This document shows, in pieces, positions 13,331 through 22,491 of a stretch of DNA of 64,000 nucleotides. The notes beneath the pieces were generated by a model that worked only from the letters and a program-made list of their open reading frames with translations, searched no databases and was not told where the DNA came from. The number at the start of each line of letters is the position of its first letter. Within the stretch, counting starts at the first letter, position 1. The stretch comes from Tribonema minus (taxonomy: Eukaryota; Sar; Xanthophyceae; Tribonematales; Tribonemataceae), in NCBI GenBank assembly GCA_017506865.1, contig JAFCMP010000046.1, positions 496,001 to 560,000 on the forward strand, given 5' to 3'. The position numbers and the translations under genes are program-made.

Positions 13331-13357
13331 GTACTGCGTACGTACCACCGATAAAAT

Positions 13358-13400
13358 CCGAACAGTTCGGCCGAAACTTTTCGTTCACCGAACCGTTCGG
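13358..13400. repeat. Pair of CCGA-N-TTCGG palindromic motifs, left flank
   Basis: CCGAACAGTTCGG at 13358-13370 and CCGAACCGTTCGG at 13388-13400. Closely similar motifs recur at 23322-23384, beyond the far end of the adjoining viral element. Confidence 0.55.
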
Positions 13401-13582
13401 GGTACCGAACCTTTCATTCAAAAGCACCAACTTCAATATTGAGGTACCGTACCAATCAGTTTGGTACCTGGTACTTTTTATTAATTCTCGCTCAGGGCGC
13501 GAAAAAGCCCAGATGATTGGCATCTAGCTGTAAGGAATCTACATGTCGTATGACAGTCTGAAAGTGTCGCAACGACAACCAC

Positions 13583-16500
13583 TCAAACGCCGCCGCCGCC
13601 AAATGGCATCTCGGGGTCCTCCCCTACGTCCTCCTCCATGTGCCCCCCCCCCCTGGATTCTGCCATGTGTGTCATGACACGGCCAGAGTACGCCATGTGG
13701 AGCGCTGCCGACAGTGCCGAGCGTAAGCGCGCCAGGGCGATGCCCTTGAGAGCTTTAGGGCGCGCTCCTCCGGGCACTGACATCCTGCTGGCATACTCCG
13801 TCGCCACAGCCTCCAGCAGCTTCCGCCCCTGCTCCCCGATGCTGCCAAATGACCCTATTGCCAATGTGGCAAGTTTGTAGCAATTCTGATCATAATGACC
13901 AGAATAGTGGGTAGTTTTGGCGGCCTCTTGGTCGCGGCAGCATCGCTCGGGGTCTGCTGCAGTCTTCGCCGCCCGCGACGCCACCTGTGCCTCGAAGCAG
14001 GTAACGTCCACCATGAGCGGTAGGTGGCGTGTCGGGTCGTCGTAGCCGGTCACCGGGAAGGCGTCGGCAGGCAGCACGATGTCCATCCTGCGACTCCCCG
14101 GCGGCCCGGCGGACCCCAGAAACGGCGTGTAGTCCTCGTCCACCAGTCCCGTTTTGAGGTATTGCCGCAGGAGGCGCTGCGTGGCCCTCTTGACGCTATT
14201 GTGGACAATGGTGTCGTGCGCCTTGACGCGTGGCGCTTGACACAGCCGTGCATGCAGGGTGCCGCCCGGCGACTTCCCGCACAGCTTGCAGCCTGCCGTC
14301 TGCTCCTCTACTCCGATGGCGCGTTTGACGGCCAGCTGCCAGGATAGGCCATCGAACGAAGCCGTTGTGGAGTACATGGGCTCGTTGAGGAATGCCATGC
14401 CGATCGAGTGCATGTGGCGCTGCGACCGGAATCGAGCAAGTGCTTGCGTGCGTTGCGTGCCCTGCGGCAGCTGTTGCAGGTCCGCCTCCACCTTATCTGC
14501 AAGCTCGGTAGCGACGGCATCTGCAAGCGCACTCTGATTGGGGCGCTTCAGGCTACACTGCAACTGCAGAGCACTGGCGTCAAGTACGCAAGCAGCATCC
14601 GCACCAGTGCCACCACCTGCTGTCGGCCGCAGCGGCGGCTGCTGCGTAGGTGGTTGCTGCTGCAGTGGCGTTAGCGCTGGTGGCAGTATATGTTCCAGCT
14701 TGTCACCTGTTGCTGCACGTAGAGATGTGGCAGCTGTGGCGATCGTCTGCATGAGGGGCAGGCGCGCCACCTCTGCTGCTGCTGCGCCTTGTAGCATTGC
14801 TGGTGTGGAACGCGCAGCGCCTGAATTGACGGCTGCCGCTGCTGCGTGCGCTGGTGCTGCAGCTGTGCCGCCTGCCGTTGCTGCTGCTGCCAGTGGTGTT
14901 GCTGCTGCCGCAGGTGTTGGTGCAGCACCTGCCGCATTGGCCGCTGCCACCGCCATTGCCGCTGTCGCAGCCGGCACGGTTGCGGCGCCGCCTGCCGACG
15001 CTGCTCCTGTTGCAGGTGCTGCAGCAGCCCTTAGGCTAGTAGGGCCTGTAGCAGCTGTATTGCCTATGCCCGCAGCCGCTGCTGTTGATGCTGCAGTTAG
15101 TGATGCCGCCGAGGCCACTTGAGGTGCAACATGTGCTGCCGCTGCTGCAGCAGCCTCTGATGCTGGAGCAGCTGCTGCTGCCGCCGCTGCTGCTGCCGCC
15201 GGAGTAGTTGCGCCGTGCGCCGCCGCTGCTGCTGCTGCCGCTGGTGCCGCCTGTGCTGCCGCCGCGGCCCCTGATCCAGCGGCAGCTGCGTCGTGTGTTG
15301 CCGGAATGGCTGCGCCATAAGCGCGGCCAGCCGCTGATGCAGTTGCCGCTGCCGGGGCGGTCGCGCCTCCACTGGCAACCGCCGCTGCCGCTGTAACAGT
15401 TGCCGCTGCTGATGCTGCTGGTGCTGGTGCTGCTGCCGCTGCTGCCGGTGCCGCTTGTGTTGCCGCATCCTCAGCAGCGTTGTCTGCAGCCGCTTGAGGA
15501 GCCGCCTGCTGCAGCACCCCCGCCCATCCAGAGAGTGCTGGTTGCAGCGCTTGCAACGTGCCCGCCACATACGCAGCATCAGCGATGTCGCAGGCGCTGG
15601 TAATGCCAAGGCCGCCATGCCGTGTTGGGAGTCGCGCTTGCTGTAAGGCTGGGCCGTGCGCTGCCAGATGGAAGTGGGCCCCACTTTGCTCAAACTGGCG
15701 CCAGGTCTGGCCTGGTGGCTGCAGGCCCATTGAGTGCTCAAGCACCCACTGCGTGACCCGATCCCACTCCTTGGCGGCTGGCGCTGTCTGCGTAGTGGGA
15801 ATGGTGCGCAGGCAGTACGTCATGCGAGGCACCACGCAGTAGCGCAGTAACCTGAACATAGCCCTCGGAGATGTCAGGCGCGCGCATCGCTCTGCAAATC
15901 GAGCCCCTGCCCCGCCTGCACCCGCTTCCCTGCGCAGCCATGCGTCCACAAAGCTGCTGTGGCCCACCGGCACCCCCAGCAACACAGCTCCACGGTTCTG
16001 ATTTTCATCCGTATCCCCCACTAGCTGAACGCCCAGCTGCTGCAGCAGTTGCCGCTCGTGGTCTGTCACCACATGCCCCCTGCCAGGCAGCGCGCGTGAC
16101 TTGGTGAGGTTTAGCTCCAGCCCCACCTCCGCAAAGTGTTGTTTGAGCTGCGCCACCGCCTGTATGTCATCCTGAGTCAGCGTGCAAGCGCCTGTTCGGA
16201 CGTTGGCATCGTCCATGTAGGCGCCCATCCGCCTCCGCGCGCGCTGCGCAGCCGCCGCCTCATTGAACCGTTTCAAGCACTGAGCAATGGCGCCGCAGAA
16301 GAGCATCGGTGCCGCGGGGTCCCCCTGCTTAAACCCGCGCTGAGACATGATGATGCGCGTGGAGCCGTCAACGTGCTGGAACAGCAGGCGTGGCCGAGTG
16401 CGAACGTATGTGCCGATGAAGTAGTCGAGGAAGTCCGGCAGCTGTGCTGCTACCCATTCCGCTGCCGCCAGGACGAACACCATGTTGAAGGCATTCTTGA

Positions 16501-17170
16501 GGTCCAGCATGAACTGCCAGTGACCGAGCTCATACGCGAGTTTGCCGGCCATGGCCGCTTTCTCCGCTCCTGCTGAGACGGCTACCCCATACTGCCCGTC
16601 TGGCTCAAGGAGCTCCGCCAGGAAGTCTTTGCGGTCTGCCACGTACACCGAAGTGCATAGTCGCTGCAGCACCTCGCCGCAAACGATGGGCCGCTGCTTA
16701 GCTGTACCATCTTCCTGTTGTTCTGCAAGTGGCGTCAGGCGCCCCGCGCCATGCAACTGCCAGAAGGCATCCGGCAGCCGCGCAGCCTCCCGCATAACGG
16801 TCTGAAGCCACCGTGTGAGGACAGCAGCAAACTCATGCCGTCCCCAGCTTGTGCGTAGCGCATCCTGCAGGTGGCTGTAGCGCAGCCCCGATGGGCCTGC
16901 TCCACTGTAAGGGCTTGCTCGCTGGATGAGCTTGGCAACCGTCTCTGGCTCAATTCCCTCCCCCTGTAACAGGCTGAGTTCTGCTGGCATGTCGGCTGCT
17001 TTCGCCACAAGCTGATCAACCATGCCGGATAGCTCATGGAGTTGTTCCCCTGGCGCAGCGGGGGGGTGTTTGGACTGCATGGCGGCAAAGCAGTCATCAT
17101 CAGGTATCGCCACCGTTTTGGGCTGAAGGAAACGCGCTGCCTGCTGTAGCCCCCCCGTGTGCCCATGCAC
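13583..17170 (-). CDS. LINE ORF2: reverse transcriptase with PD-(D/E)XK-like endonuclease
   Basis: 1,195 residues; the frame opens at a GTG at 17170. Residues 1-130 match the usual lead-in to such polymerases (GGLQQAARFL, then GAGPSGLRYSHLQDAL). The RT domain spans about 140-400: MLDLKNAFN (first catalytic Asp), GFKQGDPAAPMLFC near 280 and YMDD at 318-321. Residues about 560-860 are Ala-rich low complexity encoded by GCN repeats. Near the C-terminus, CKLCGKSPGGTLHARLC (C-x2-C-x8-H-x3-C) precedes RRMDIVLP and LMVDVTCFEA, matching the zinc knuckle and endonuclease layout of R2-type LINEs. The product would nick target DNA and reverse-transcribe element RNA in place. The frame appears intact, so activity may be recent. 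Confidence 0.85.
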   Translation of the reverse strand: MHGHTGGLQQAARFLQPKTVAIPDDDCFAAMQSKHPPAAPGEQLHELSGMVDQLVAKAADMPAELSLLQGEGIEPETVAKLIQRASPYSGAGPSGLRYSHLQDALRTSWGRHEFAAVLTRWLQTVMREAARLPDAFWQLHGAGRLTPLAEQQEDGTAKQRPIVCGEVLQRLCTSVYVADRKDFLAELLEPDGQYGVAVSAGAEKAAMAGKLAYELGHWQFMLDLKNAFNMVFVLAAAEWVAAQLPDFLDYFIGTYVRTRPRLLFQHVDGSTRIIMSQRGFKQGDPAAPMLFCGAIAQCLKRFNEAAAAQRARRRMGAYMDDANVRTGACTLTQDDIQAVAQLKQHFAEVGLELNLTKSRALPGRGHVVTDHERQLLQQLGVQLVGDTDENQNRGAVLLGVPVGHSSFVDAWLRREAGAGGAGARFAERCARLTSPRAMFRLLRYCVVPRMTYCLRTIPTTQTAPAAKEWDRVTQWVLEHSMGLQPPGQTWRQFEQSGAHFHLAAHGPALQQARLPTRHGGLGITSACDIADAAYVAGTLQALQPALSGWAGVLQQAAPQAAADNAAEDAATQAAPAAAAAAPAPAASAAATVTAAAAVASGGATAPAAATASAAGRAYGAAIPATHDAAAAGSGAAAAAQAAPAAAAAAAAHGATTPAAAAAAAAAAAPASEAAAAAAAHVAPQVASAASLTAASTAAAAGIGNTAATGPTSLRAAAAPATGAASAGGAATVPAATAAMAVAAANAAGAAPTPAAAATPLAAAATAGGTAAAPAHAAAAAVNSGAARSTPAMLQGAAAAEVARLPLMQTIATAATSLRAATGDKLEHILPPALTPLQQQPPTQQPPLRPTAGGGTGADAACVLDASALQLQCSLKRPNQSALADAVATELADKVEADLQQLPQGTQRTQALARFRSQRHMHSIGMAFLNEPMYSTTASFDGLSWQLAVKRAIGVEEQTAGCKLCGKSPGGTLHARLCQAPRVKAHDTIVHNSVKRATQRLLRQYLKTGLVDEDYTPFLGSAGPPGSRRMDIVLPADAFPVTGYDDPTRHLPLMVDVTCFEAQVASRAAKTAADPERCCRDQEAAKTTHYSGHYDQNCYKLATLAIGSFGSIGEQGRKLLEAVATEYASRMSVPGGARPKALKGIALARLRSALSAALHMAYSGRVMTHMAESRGGGHMEEDVGEDPEMPFGGGGV

Positions 17171-18921
17171 TGTAGGACGTAGGCGTTGATCGCTGCCTCC
17201 GTTTGCTGGCGCGCGCGCCAGCGCCGGTGCGCACGCGCGTGTGCGAGGAGCGCTGGCACCAACCGGTCAAGCTCACCGCGTGCCAACATTCTGATTCTGT
17301 CGGAGCGAGTGATGCCAGGTGCGCCATCGGTGGAGGTGATGAGTGATGGCATGAGGTGGTGTAGAATCGTGGATCTTTGCAGTCGCTGCACCCGCCCTGC
17401 GGAATCTGGCTCCCGCGCCGCATTGACGAACATCGTCATTGTGTGTGCCAACAGATGTGTTGCTGCGTTCTCCAGTGCAGCTCCCACATAGCGACGATTG
17501 CGTGGTCTAGCAAGGCTTCTAGTTGTCGCGAACTGCAGCTTGCACAGCTCATCGAGGCTGATGCTGTCAAGCACTGCTGCGACTGCGGGGGTTGAGATGG
17601 TCCACGTGAAAAGCCCACCTGCCCCACCTGCTGCGCCTGCAGGGCCTGGCGCTGCCGCTGCTGTCGCCGCACCTGCCGCTCTGGGGCCCCCTCCGCCGCC
17701 GCCGCGGCCGCCACGACCACAGCCTCGTCCGCCGCTGTCGCTGCTGCGACCGCTGCCACGGCCACCGCGGCCGTTTTGAGTTCGCGCGCCACTGCCGCTG
17801 TTGCTAGCACCGCCGCTGCGGCTGCTGGCATCACTGCTGCGGCCGTTGCCAGCGCCGCTGTCCTTAGTACCGGCTGCACTGCCGCCGCCGGCACCGCTGC
17901 TGCTGCCGCCTCCGGTTCTGCTGCCGCTAGTCGCTCTGCTACTGCTGATGTCTGCATCATTGCTGCCGCTGCGAACGCGTCCTCCATTGCCACGTCCGCG
18001 CCCTCCACTGCGACCCCGACCCCCTCGTGTAGCACTGCTGCCCCCACGTTCCGGCCTCTTCGAGCTGCCGGAGGAGCTGCTGCCACCAGCCTGAGCAGCA
18101 GGTGCCTGCTGCGCGTGCGCTGGTCCCTTTGCGTAGGGGTTGCCGATGGGTGTGCACGCCGGTTGCTGCTGTGGCAGCGACGTGGTAGCTGTTGCCGTCG
18201 ATGCATCAGGTGCTAGCGGTGCTGCTGATGCTGTTGTTGACAATGTTGCCGCCACTGCAGCGGGTGAAGTGATAGGCCTGCATTTGCGGCAGTGCTTGCC
18301 CGCGCTGGCATCGCTGCTGTCCACTCTGAATGTCTTGTTGGCATGAAACAGGTTTTTGCACAAGGCACACTCGGTGTAGATGGTTTGCAAGTGCGACGTG
18401 CTGAGGTCGGAGCGCTCCAGGAACGTTGTTGCTGTCCCACTGTGGTGTTTGCGCTGGTGCTTCGCCGCGATGTGGGCGTTTAACCTCTGCTGTAACGAGA
18501 GCAGCGACATGCCCTTCTTCACCACGAGGTCGCATAAGTTGCACTTGTACTCCGGGTCCGCACTGCCTCCACCTCCAGCTTCGTCGTCTAGCATCAGAGG
18601 TTGCTGTTCCAGACTGTTATGACCTGTTCTAGAGCGCTTGACTGCACTTTGCCCGCCCGTGTGCTCCCCTTCGCCTGTTTGATCGGAAATTGACCAACCG
18701 TCATTCTGTACCCTCTTGCGTTTGTGCGCTGCGCGTCCGTCTCCAGTTGCTCTGCTGCTGCCACTCGTGCCATCGTCCTGTTGACAAGCGCCATTGCCAT
18801 CTGCAGCACTGGTGCTAATATCCTGCGCTTGTGCGCACGCTAGATCGGATTCCTTGCATTTCTGCGCTGATTCAGAGTTGGCAATACGGGCCTCCCGCCG
18901 CCGCCATGATATTCTTTTCAT
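17150..18921 (-). CDS. LINE ORF1: zinc-finger, Gly/Ser/Arg-rich protein
   Basis: About 590 residues from the Met at 18921 to a C7 run (17150-17156 on the plus strand), where the polymerase frame takes over. The original frame stays open to 16735, probably by chance. Seen in order: a polar N-terminus; a C2H2-like finger (YKCNLCDLVV ending in HIAAKH); a second Cys/His cluster (ECALCKNLFH, CRKC); a long Gly/Ser/Arg-rich low-complexity stretch; and a helical domain (residues about 440-590, LDELCKLQFATTRSL). Zinc fingers upstream of the polymerase suit R2-like target recognition. ORF1 and ORF2 lie in different frames and could be joined by frameshifting at the homopolymer or split by a one-base mutation. 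Confidence 0.65.
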
Positions 18922-19098
18922 GATCTCTGCTACGCCATGGTGCTACATGCTACAGCTACATACCTATCCGCAAGTACTTGTCAATTGTACCTGGTACCTC
19001 CGTGAAATTCATGACATTAAAAGCTTGGTACCGTACCAAACTAGACTGGTACAATACTTCAACTTGAAGTTATAAAATATTGCGACCGTTCAACAGCC

Positions 19099-19524
19099 AT
19101 GAACCGTCAAGAGCGCATCAACAAGGCACGAGCATCAGCCCGCCTTTGGCGCATACTGACCGCGACGCTTAGGAAGCGGTCATACCACCAAGAACAACAC
19201 GCCGTCACTAACAGTGATCAGCAATACTACAAGTGGAAAGTTGAGCAGCAAAACGCGCGCAAACTCATATACCGCCTAGACGGCAAGTGGCCTGAAATAG
19301 ACGACCCGCGTCTATTGTGGCTTCCAGCCCGTAGGCCCCCACCGCCTGTCTTTGGCCCAAGCAGACCACGCTTTTGGTCAACACATATCCAGAACGCAGC
19401 GCGCTTCGACCCAAACTATAGACATCTTAGATTCTCAGGATGGAATTACAATCCAACCCCACCAAATACCCCACGCGCTGGTCGCGTGTACGCTGGCGGC
19501 GGTAAGTACCGACGCATCAGCTAG
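19099..19524 (+). CDS. Orphan basic ORF at the left end of the viral element
   Basis: 141 codons from ATG to TAG, not recognised. The N-terminal half is basic and helical (RQERINKARASARLW). The middle is Pro-rich (PARRPPPPVFGP). The C-terminus has Asn, Pro, Gly and Tyr typical of an extended tail. Promoter-like AT-rich DNA (ataaaatatt) precedes the ATG by about 25 bases. It could be a virion-associated or DNA-binding protein; no motif decides. Confidence 0.45.
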   Translation: MNRQERINKARASARLWRILTATLRKRSYHQEQHAVTNSDQQYYKWKVEQQNARKLIYRLDGKWPEIDDPRLLWLPARRPPPPVFGPSRPRFWSTHIQNAARFDPNYRHLRFSGWNYNPTPPNTPRAGRVYAGGGKYRRIS

Positions 19525-19733
19525 ACACCACGGGTGTCTTTGAGACTAGTACATAGTGTGAAAGTATAAAATAATACCAACACACGCAAACGAAGAAAAG
19601 GCCTAAATAGTATCACAAAACCGTACGCGAGGCCCTCCGATGCGGACAACATAAAAAGAAGGCCACAGCCGCCACATAATATAGCATATAAAGCCATAAC
19701 ATTTACAGTTTTTACGCTACATGTCAACCTCAA
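19521..19733 (-). CDS. Small hydrophobic ORF, possible membrane protein
   Basis: A 70-codon frame convergent with the preceding ORF, overlapping its end by four bases. Two strongly hydrophobic stretches (VMALYAILCGGCGLLFML and AYGFVILF with VLVLFYTFTL) could be membrane segments. No homolog is recognised, and the frame may be fortuitous in AT-richer DNA. Confidence 0.3.
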   Translation of the reverse strand: MRLTCSVKTVNVMALYAILCGGCGLLFMLSASEGLAYGFVILFRPFLRLRVLVLFYTFTLCTSLKDTRGV

Positions 19734-19826
19734 TGTGCATCGTCAAATCGAACAACTTCACCGCATAACATCAAATCCGTTACGTACATCAACTAATCAC
19801 TTTTTATACTAGTTGAACTAGCAAAC

Positions 19827-20810
19827 ATGGCTAACAGCCAGTGCTGCCGCTGGACATTCACACTGTCAGAGGCGAAGTGCCCGCTTGATAAGAAACACAT
19901 TATAGACCAGTTTCTAGCTACAAACTGCAAGGCCTGGTGCTACCAGCTCGAGTGCGGCGAAAGTGGGTACACCCACTACCAATGGCGCTTAAACCTCATC
20001 AAGAAGCGCCGTAAAATCGAAGTGCTACACCTACTGCCAGTGGAGATGAGCACAGCGCACATCAGCACTGAACTCACCAAGAACGACAATGATTTCTACA
20101 CTTTCAAGGCAGAAACACGCATGGAGGGTCCTTGGCGCGACGCAGACAACGACAAGATACCCGACCAGGGAACACCGGACAGCTCCTGCGCGTTCTTAGG
20201 ACACGCCATGGCCCCATGGCAGACCTACATCTACAAATCCATCGAGAGGTCAGACCTGCGGCACATCAATCTAGTGTACGATCCCTCTGGTAACATAGGG
20301 AAGTCAACATTTGTGAAATACCTTGGATATGTGGGGAAGATTATGCAGATTCCCCCCGTGCGTTCCACAGAGGATATTCTGCAGTTTGTGTGTTCATTTG
20401 GAAAAAGGAACGGTTTTCCACCAGCTGTAGTCATCGACATGCCGAAAGCAATGAAGAAAGACAAACTAGCGGAAATGTACGCCGGGATAGAATCCGTGAA
20501 GTCCGGTGTTGTTTAGTAATACGACAAGCGCTATGCCGCCGAGTTCATAAGGTTTCCAAACCCAAATGTGTGGGTGTTTTCAAACCACCTACCAGATCCA
20601 GAGCTGCTCTCTGCGGACAGATGGTTCATCTGGGAGTTATCTTTGAACATGTGCATTTTGAACTACGCAGAAGAAGAAGACGGTTTTGACCCTCGTTATG
20701 CGTCATGCTTCAGCATTTACTCGTCAGACACGTTTCCATTAAAGCCTACACAGGAGGTCATGATGAACTCATTCGTGCGAAGCAGCCAATGCCCCACTTC
20801 TCGAAGGTGA
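19827..20810 (+). pseudogene. rep: CRESS-DNA virus replication protein (Rep), interrupted by two stops
   Basis: A 327-codon frame with all main Rep motifs in order. The HUH endonuclease part has motif I WTFTL (9-13), motif II HYQ (50-52) and motif III YTFK (91-94), whose Tyr is the nicking residue. The superfamily 3 helicase part has Walker A DPSGNIGKST (152-161), Walker B VVIDMP (201-206) and motif C WVFSNHLPD (about 248-256), followed by the usual DRWFIWEL. Rep nicks the origin and drives rolling-circle replication. Codons 230-231 are TAG and TAA (20514-20519), between Walker B and motif C; the frame then continues without a shift to a TGA at 20810. The first 229 codons retain the whole nuclease domain but lose motif C, so helicase function should be lost unless the stops are read through. 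Confidence 0.85.
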
Positions 20811-20950
20811 CGGTACCCCCAGGTTGCACAGGCTTTGATGGTGAGCCATACAAACCCCATGTATAATTTGATCCAGAGGCTTGGATCAAGACATGGGTCT
20901 TTTGTAGTGATCCAGAGCCATCCCTAAAGAAAAAAGAGAAAGAAAAGAAA

Positions 20951-20986
20951 GGGGGCTGGTATTACAGGGCGCAGCCCGCCGCCCCC
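20951..20986 (+). other. Putative rolling-circle origin hairpin
   Basis: GGGCTG at 20953-20958 pairs with CAGCCC at 20972-20977, leaving a 13-base loop that begins GTATTAC. TGGTATTAC (20957-20965) differs at one position from the circovirus-type nonanucleotide TAGTATTAC. An alternative outer stem, GGGGGC (20951-20956) with GCCCCC (20981-20986), encloses it. The site lies 140 bases after Rep, between Rep and the convergent lipase gene, a plausible place for the nick site of a CRESS genome. Confidence 0.55.
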
Positions 20987-21189
20987 TATTGAGCAATAGA
21001 ATTGGTCAATTTGTAAATTTTATATTGATCCCTTCATTGTTTTTGTAAAAAATAATTTAGTTGCAGCTCCTCGTGCTTGTAGCACAGAGAGTTCGCATCG
21101 CCTGCGATGTTCCTGCAACTTTAAGGTCCTATCTGCTTCGAGCATGGTGCAAACGGCTGAGCGTAGCGAAGGAACAGCACGCGGAGACG

Positions 21190-21852
21190 CTAATAATACC
21201 TATCATGCACATTAAACACTCCCGGTCTGTCGTAGTAGGTGTGCCTACCGCTAGACCAACGTGCACCTGCGCTAACAGGATCACGCCTGTTCAGGTAGTC
21301 CGTGTAACGGTTGTACCTGTTTTCTCCGTATTGCGGCCCCAACCTGTAACCAGTGTTGAAGCCCGCAGCCAGAGAAACCCTAGGGTTGTTTGAGACTGCT
21401 CTAGCAGTAGAAGCACCCAAGCTGTGACCTGTCACAACCACCTTAATATTGGAAGGAATTTTGTTTATCATACGGTTTAAATCCGCAACACGGCGATCAT
21501 ACCGTTGCACACCATGTGCAATCATGTAGTCGGAAGCCAAATCTTCCGCTCGCGTGACTGAAGTTCCTCTTGCAGCGAGCACCATAGTGTTGCTGCCAGG
21601 TATTGCGAACGCTGTCCAGCGTCCATGTGAGTCAGAGTATTCGTTAACCTTGCGGTAGAGACCATACTATTAGCCTGTAGTTCTGGGATTATATGCGTGC
21701 CCAGACAGGCGGGACAACGTCTCCGCGCTCGGGGCTTGCCTACCTTCCCTTTCCTCACGCGCAGTCGGTTGTACGTATCGAGTATTTCCTCGATAAGCAG
21801 CAACTGCGTTAAACATAGACTGTCCACGCACATCCATTGCAGTTACACACAA
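21190..21852 (-). pseudogene. Class 3 lipase-like alpha/beta hydrolase with two in-frame stops
   Basis: A 220-codon frame on the minus strand. The lipase signature is clear: AIPGSNTMVLAARGT (oxyanion-type strand, about 82-96), VVVTGHSLGAS with nucleophile Ser144, RRDPVS with probable catalytic Asp191, and NVHD with probable His216. These match the Ser-Asp-His triad and spacing of class 3 lipases. Codons 61-62 are TAA and TAG (21672-21667). The frame is continuous on both sides, and the conserved segment begins upstream of the first downstream Met, so the stops fall inside the gene. The substrate is unknown; a role in host membrane lipids is inference. The gene converges on Rep. Confidence 0.7.
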
Positions 21853-21951
21853 ACATAGATAAAAATGTTGGATATTGTGTAGTCATACAATGAGTGGTTC
21901 TATGCAGCACGGCAAGCCCACTGGCAACAAATACGCCGATGTCTGCAATGA

Positions 21952-22399
21952 TCCTTGAGGATCCGCTCTTCCCATCCGCGACCCTGAAACCCAAAAAGCA
22001 ACCGAGCACTTATGCTATAGTGAGGTCAGTCAAGACCCTCAAACTGTTGAAGTTAGATGATAGTAGGTTGTTGGCCTCACTAAGACGCACCAGAAGAGCT
22101 CTTGGTTGTTGAAGTTGAGATGGGTGGAGCCGTGCTATTGCACGTTGAGCAGTGATATGACAGTTGAAGTTGGCATGAAGTTGAAGTTTGAATATCACCG
22201 TTGAAGTTCAATATCACATCAGGATCAACATCAACTTCAACAAGTGGGTAGTCAGCAGATGCCCCTGACATAGGGCTACAGCATGCCATAACCCAACTTC
22301 AATACCAGTTCTGCCCTGGAGACTTTACTACTGGACAAGGGCCTCGGTTGCTTCTTGGCTTTAAGGGTCGCGGATGAGCGGAGCGGATCCTCTTGGGGA
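21952..22399. repeat. Inverted repeat flanking host-like repeat DNA
   Basis: 21952-22006 recurs in reverse orientation at 22342-22399, imperfectly, sharing blocks such as gaggatccgctc, catccgcgaccct and agcaaccgag. The 335-base spacer is rich in gttgaagttga-like repeats that also occur in introns elsewhere in this window, for example 39870-40240. Confidence 0.7.
21954..22112 (+). pseudogene. Possible detached 5' piece of the capsid gene
   Basis: A frame starting MILEDPLFPS runs into a Lys-rich stretch (ATLKPKKQPSTY) like the basic arm of small viral capsids, then into host-type gttgaagtt repeats. The first 55 bases recur inverted at 22342-22399. Linking it to the capsid is an inference from position and composition. 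Confidence 0.35.
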
Positions 22400-22491
22400 G
22401 CCAGTAGCGCTGGAATACCGGACCAATTTCCAAGGGCGACAATCGCTTTGAAGGTCCGTCAGTCAGCAACGCTCACACCCAGCGCTACTAA

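Larger units (their letters stand above)
13443..19052 (-). mobile_element. R2-like LINE retrotransposon with restriction-like endonuclease
   Basis: The element reads on the minus strand: zinc-finger ORF1 (18921 to about 17150), then RT-endonuclease ORF2 (17170-13583). It is bounded by two similar GGTACC-rich sequences in the same orientation, 13443-13474 and 19027-19052. Each can fold on itself, because GGTACCGTACCAA is followed by a TTGGTAC-like or CTGGTAC-like arm. They may be UTR hairpins, terminal motifs or duplicated target DNA; the true ends are not fixed. No long poly(A) tail was seen. The element directly abuts the viral element that starts near 19080. Confidence 0.75.

Noticed and set aside
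14538-15740. Ala-, Gln- and Leu-rich frames on both strands
   Set aside because: All arise from the GCN repeat tract inside LINE ORF2, read in other frames.
16735-17150. Continuation of LINE ORF1 past the homopolymer
   Set aside because: Conserved polymerase sequence is in the other frame here; the open tail looks accidental.
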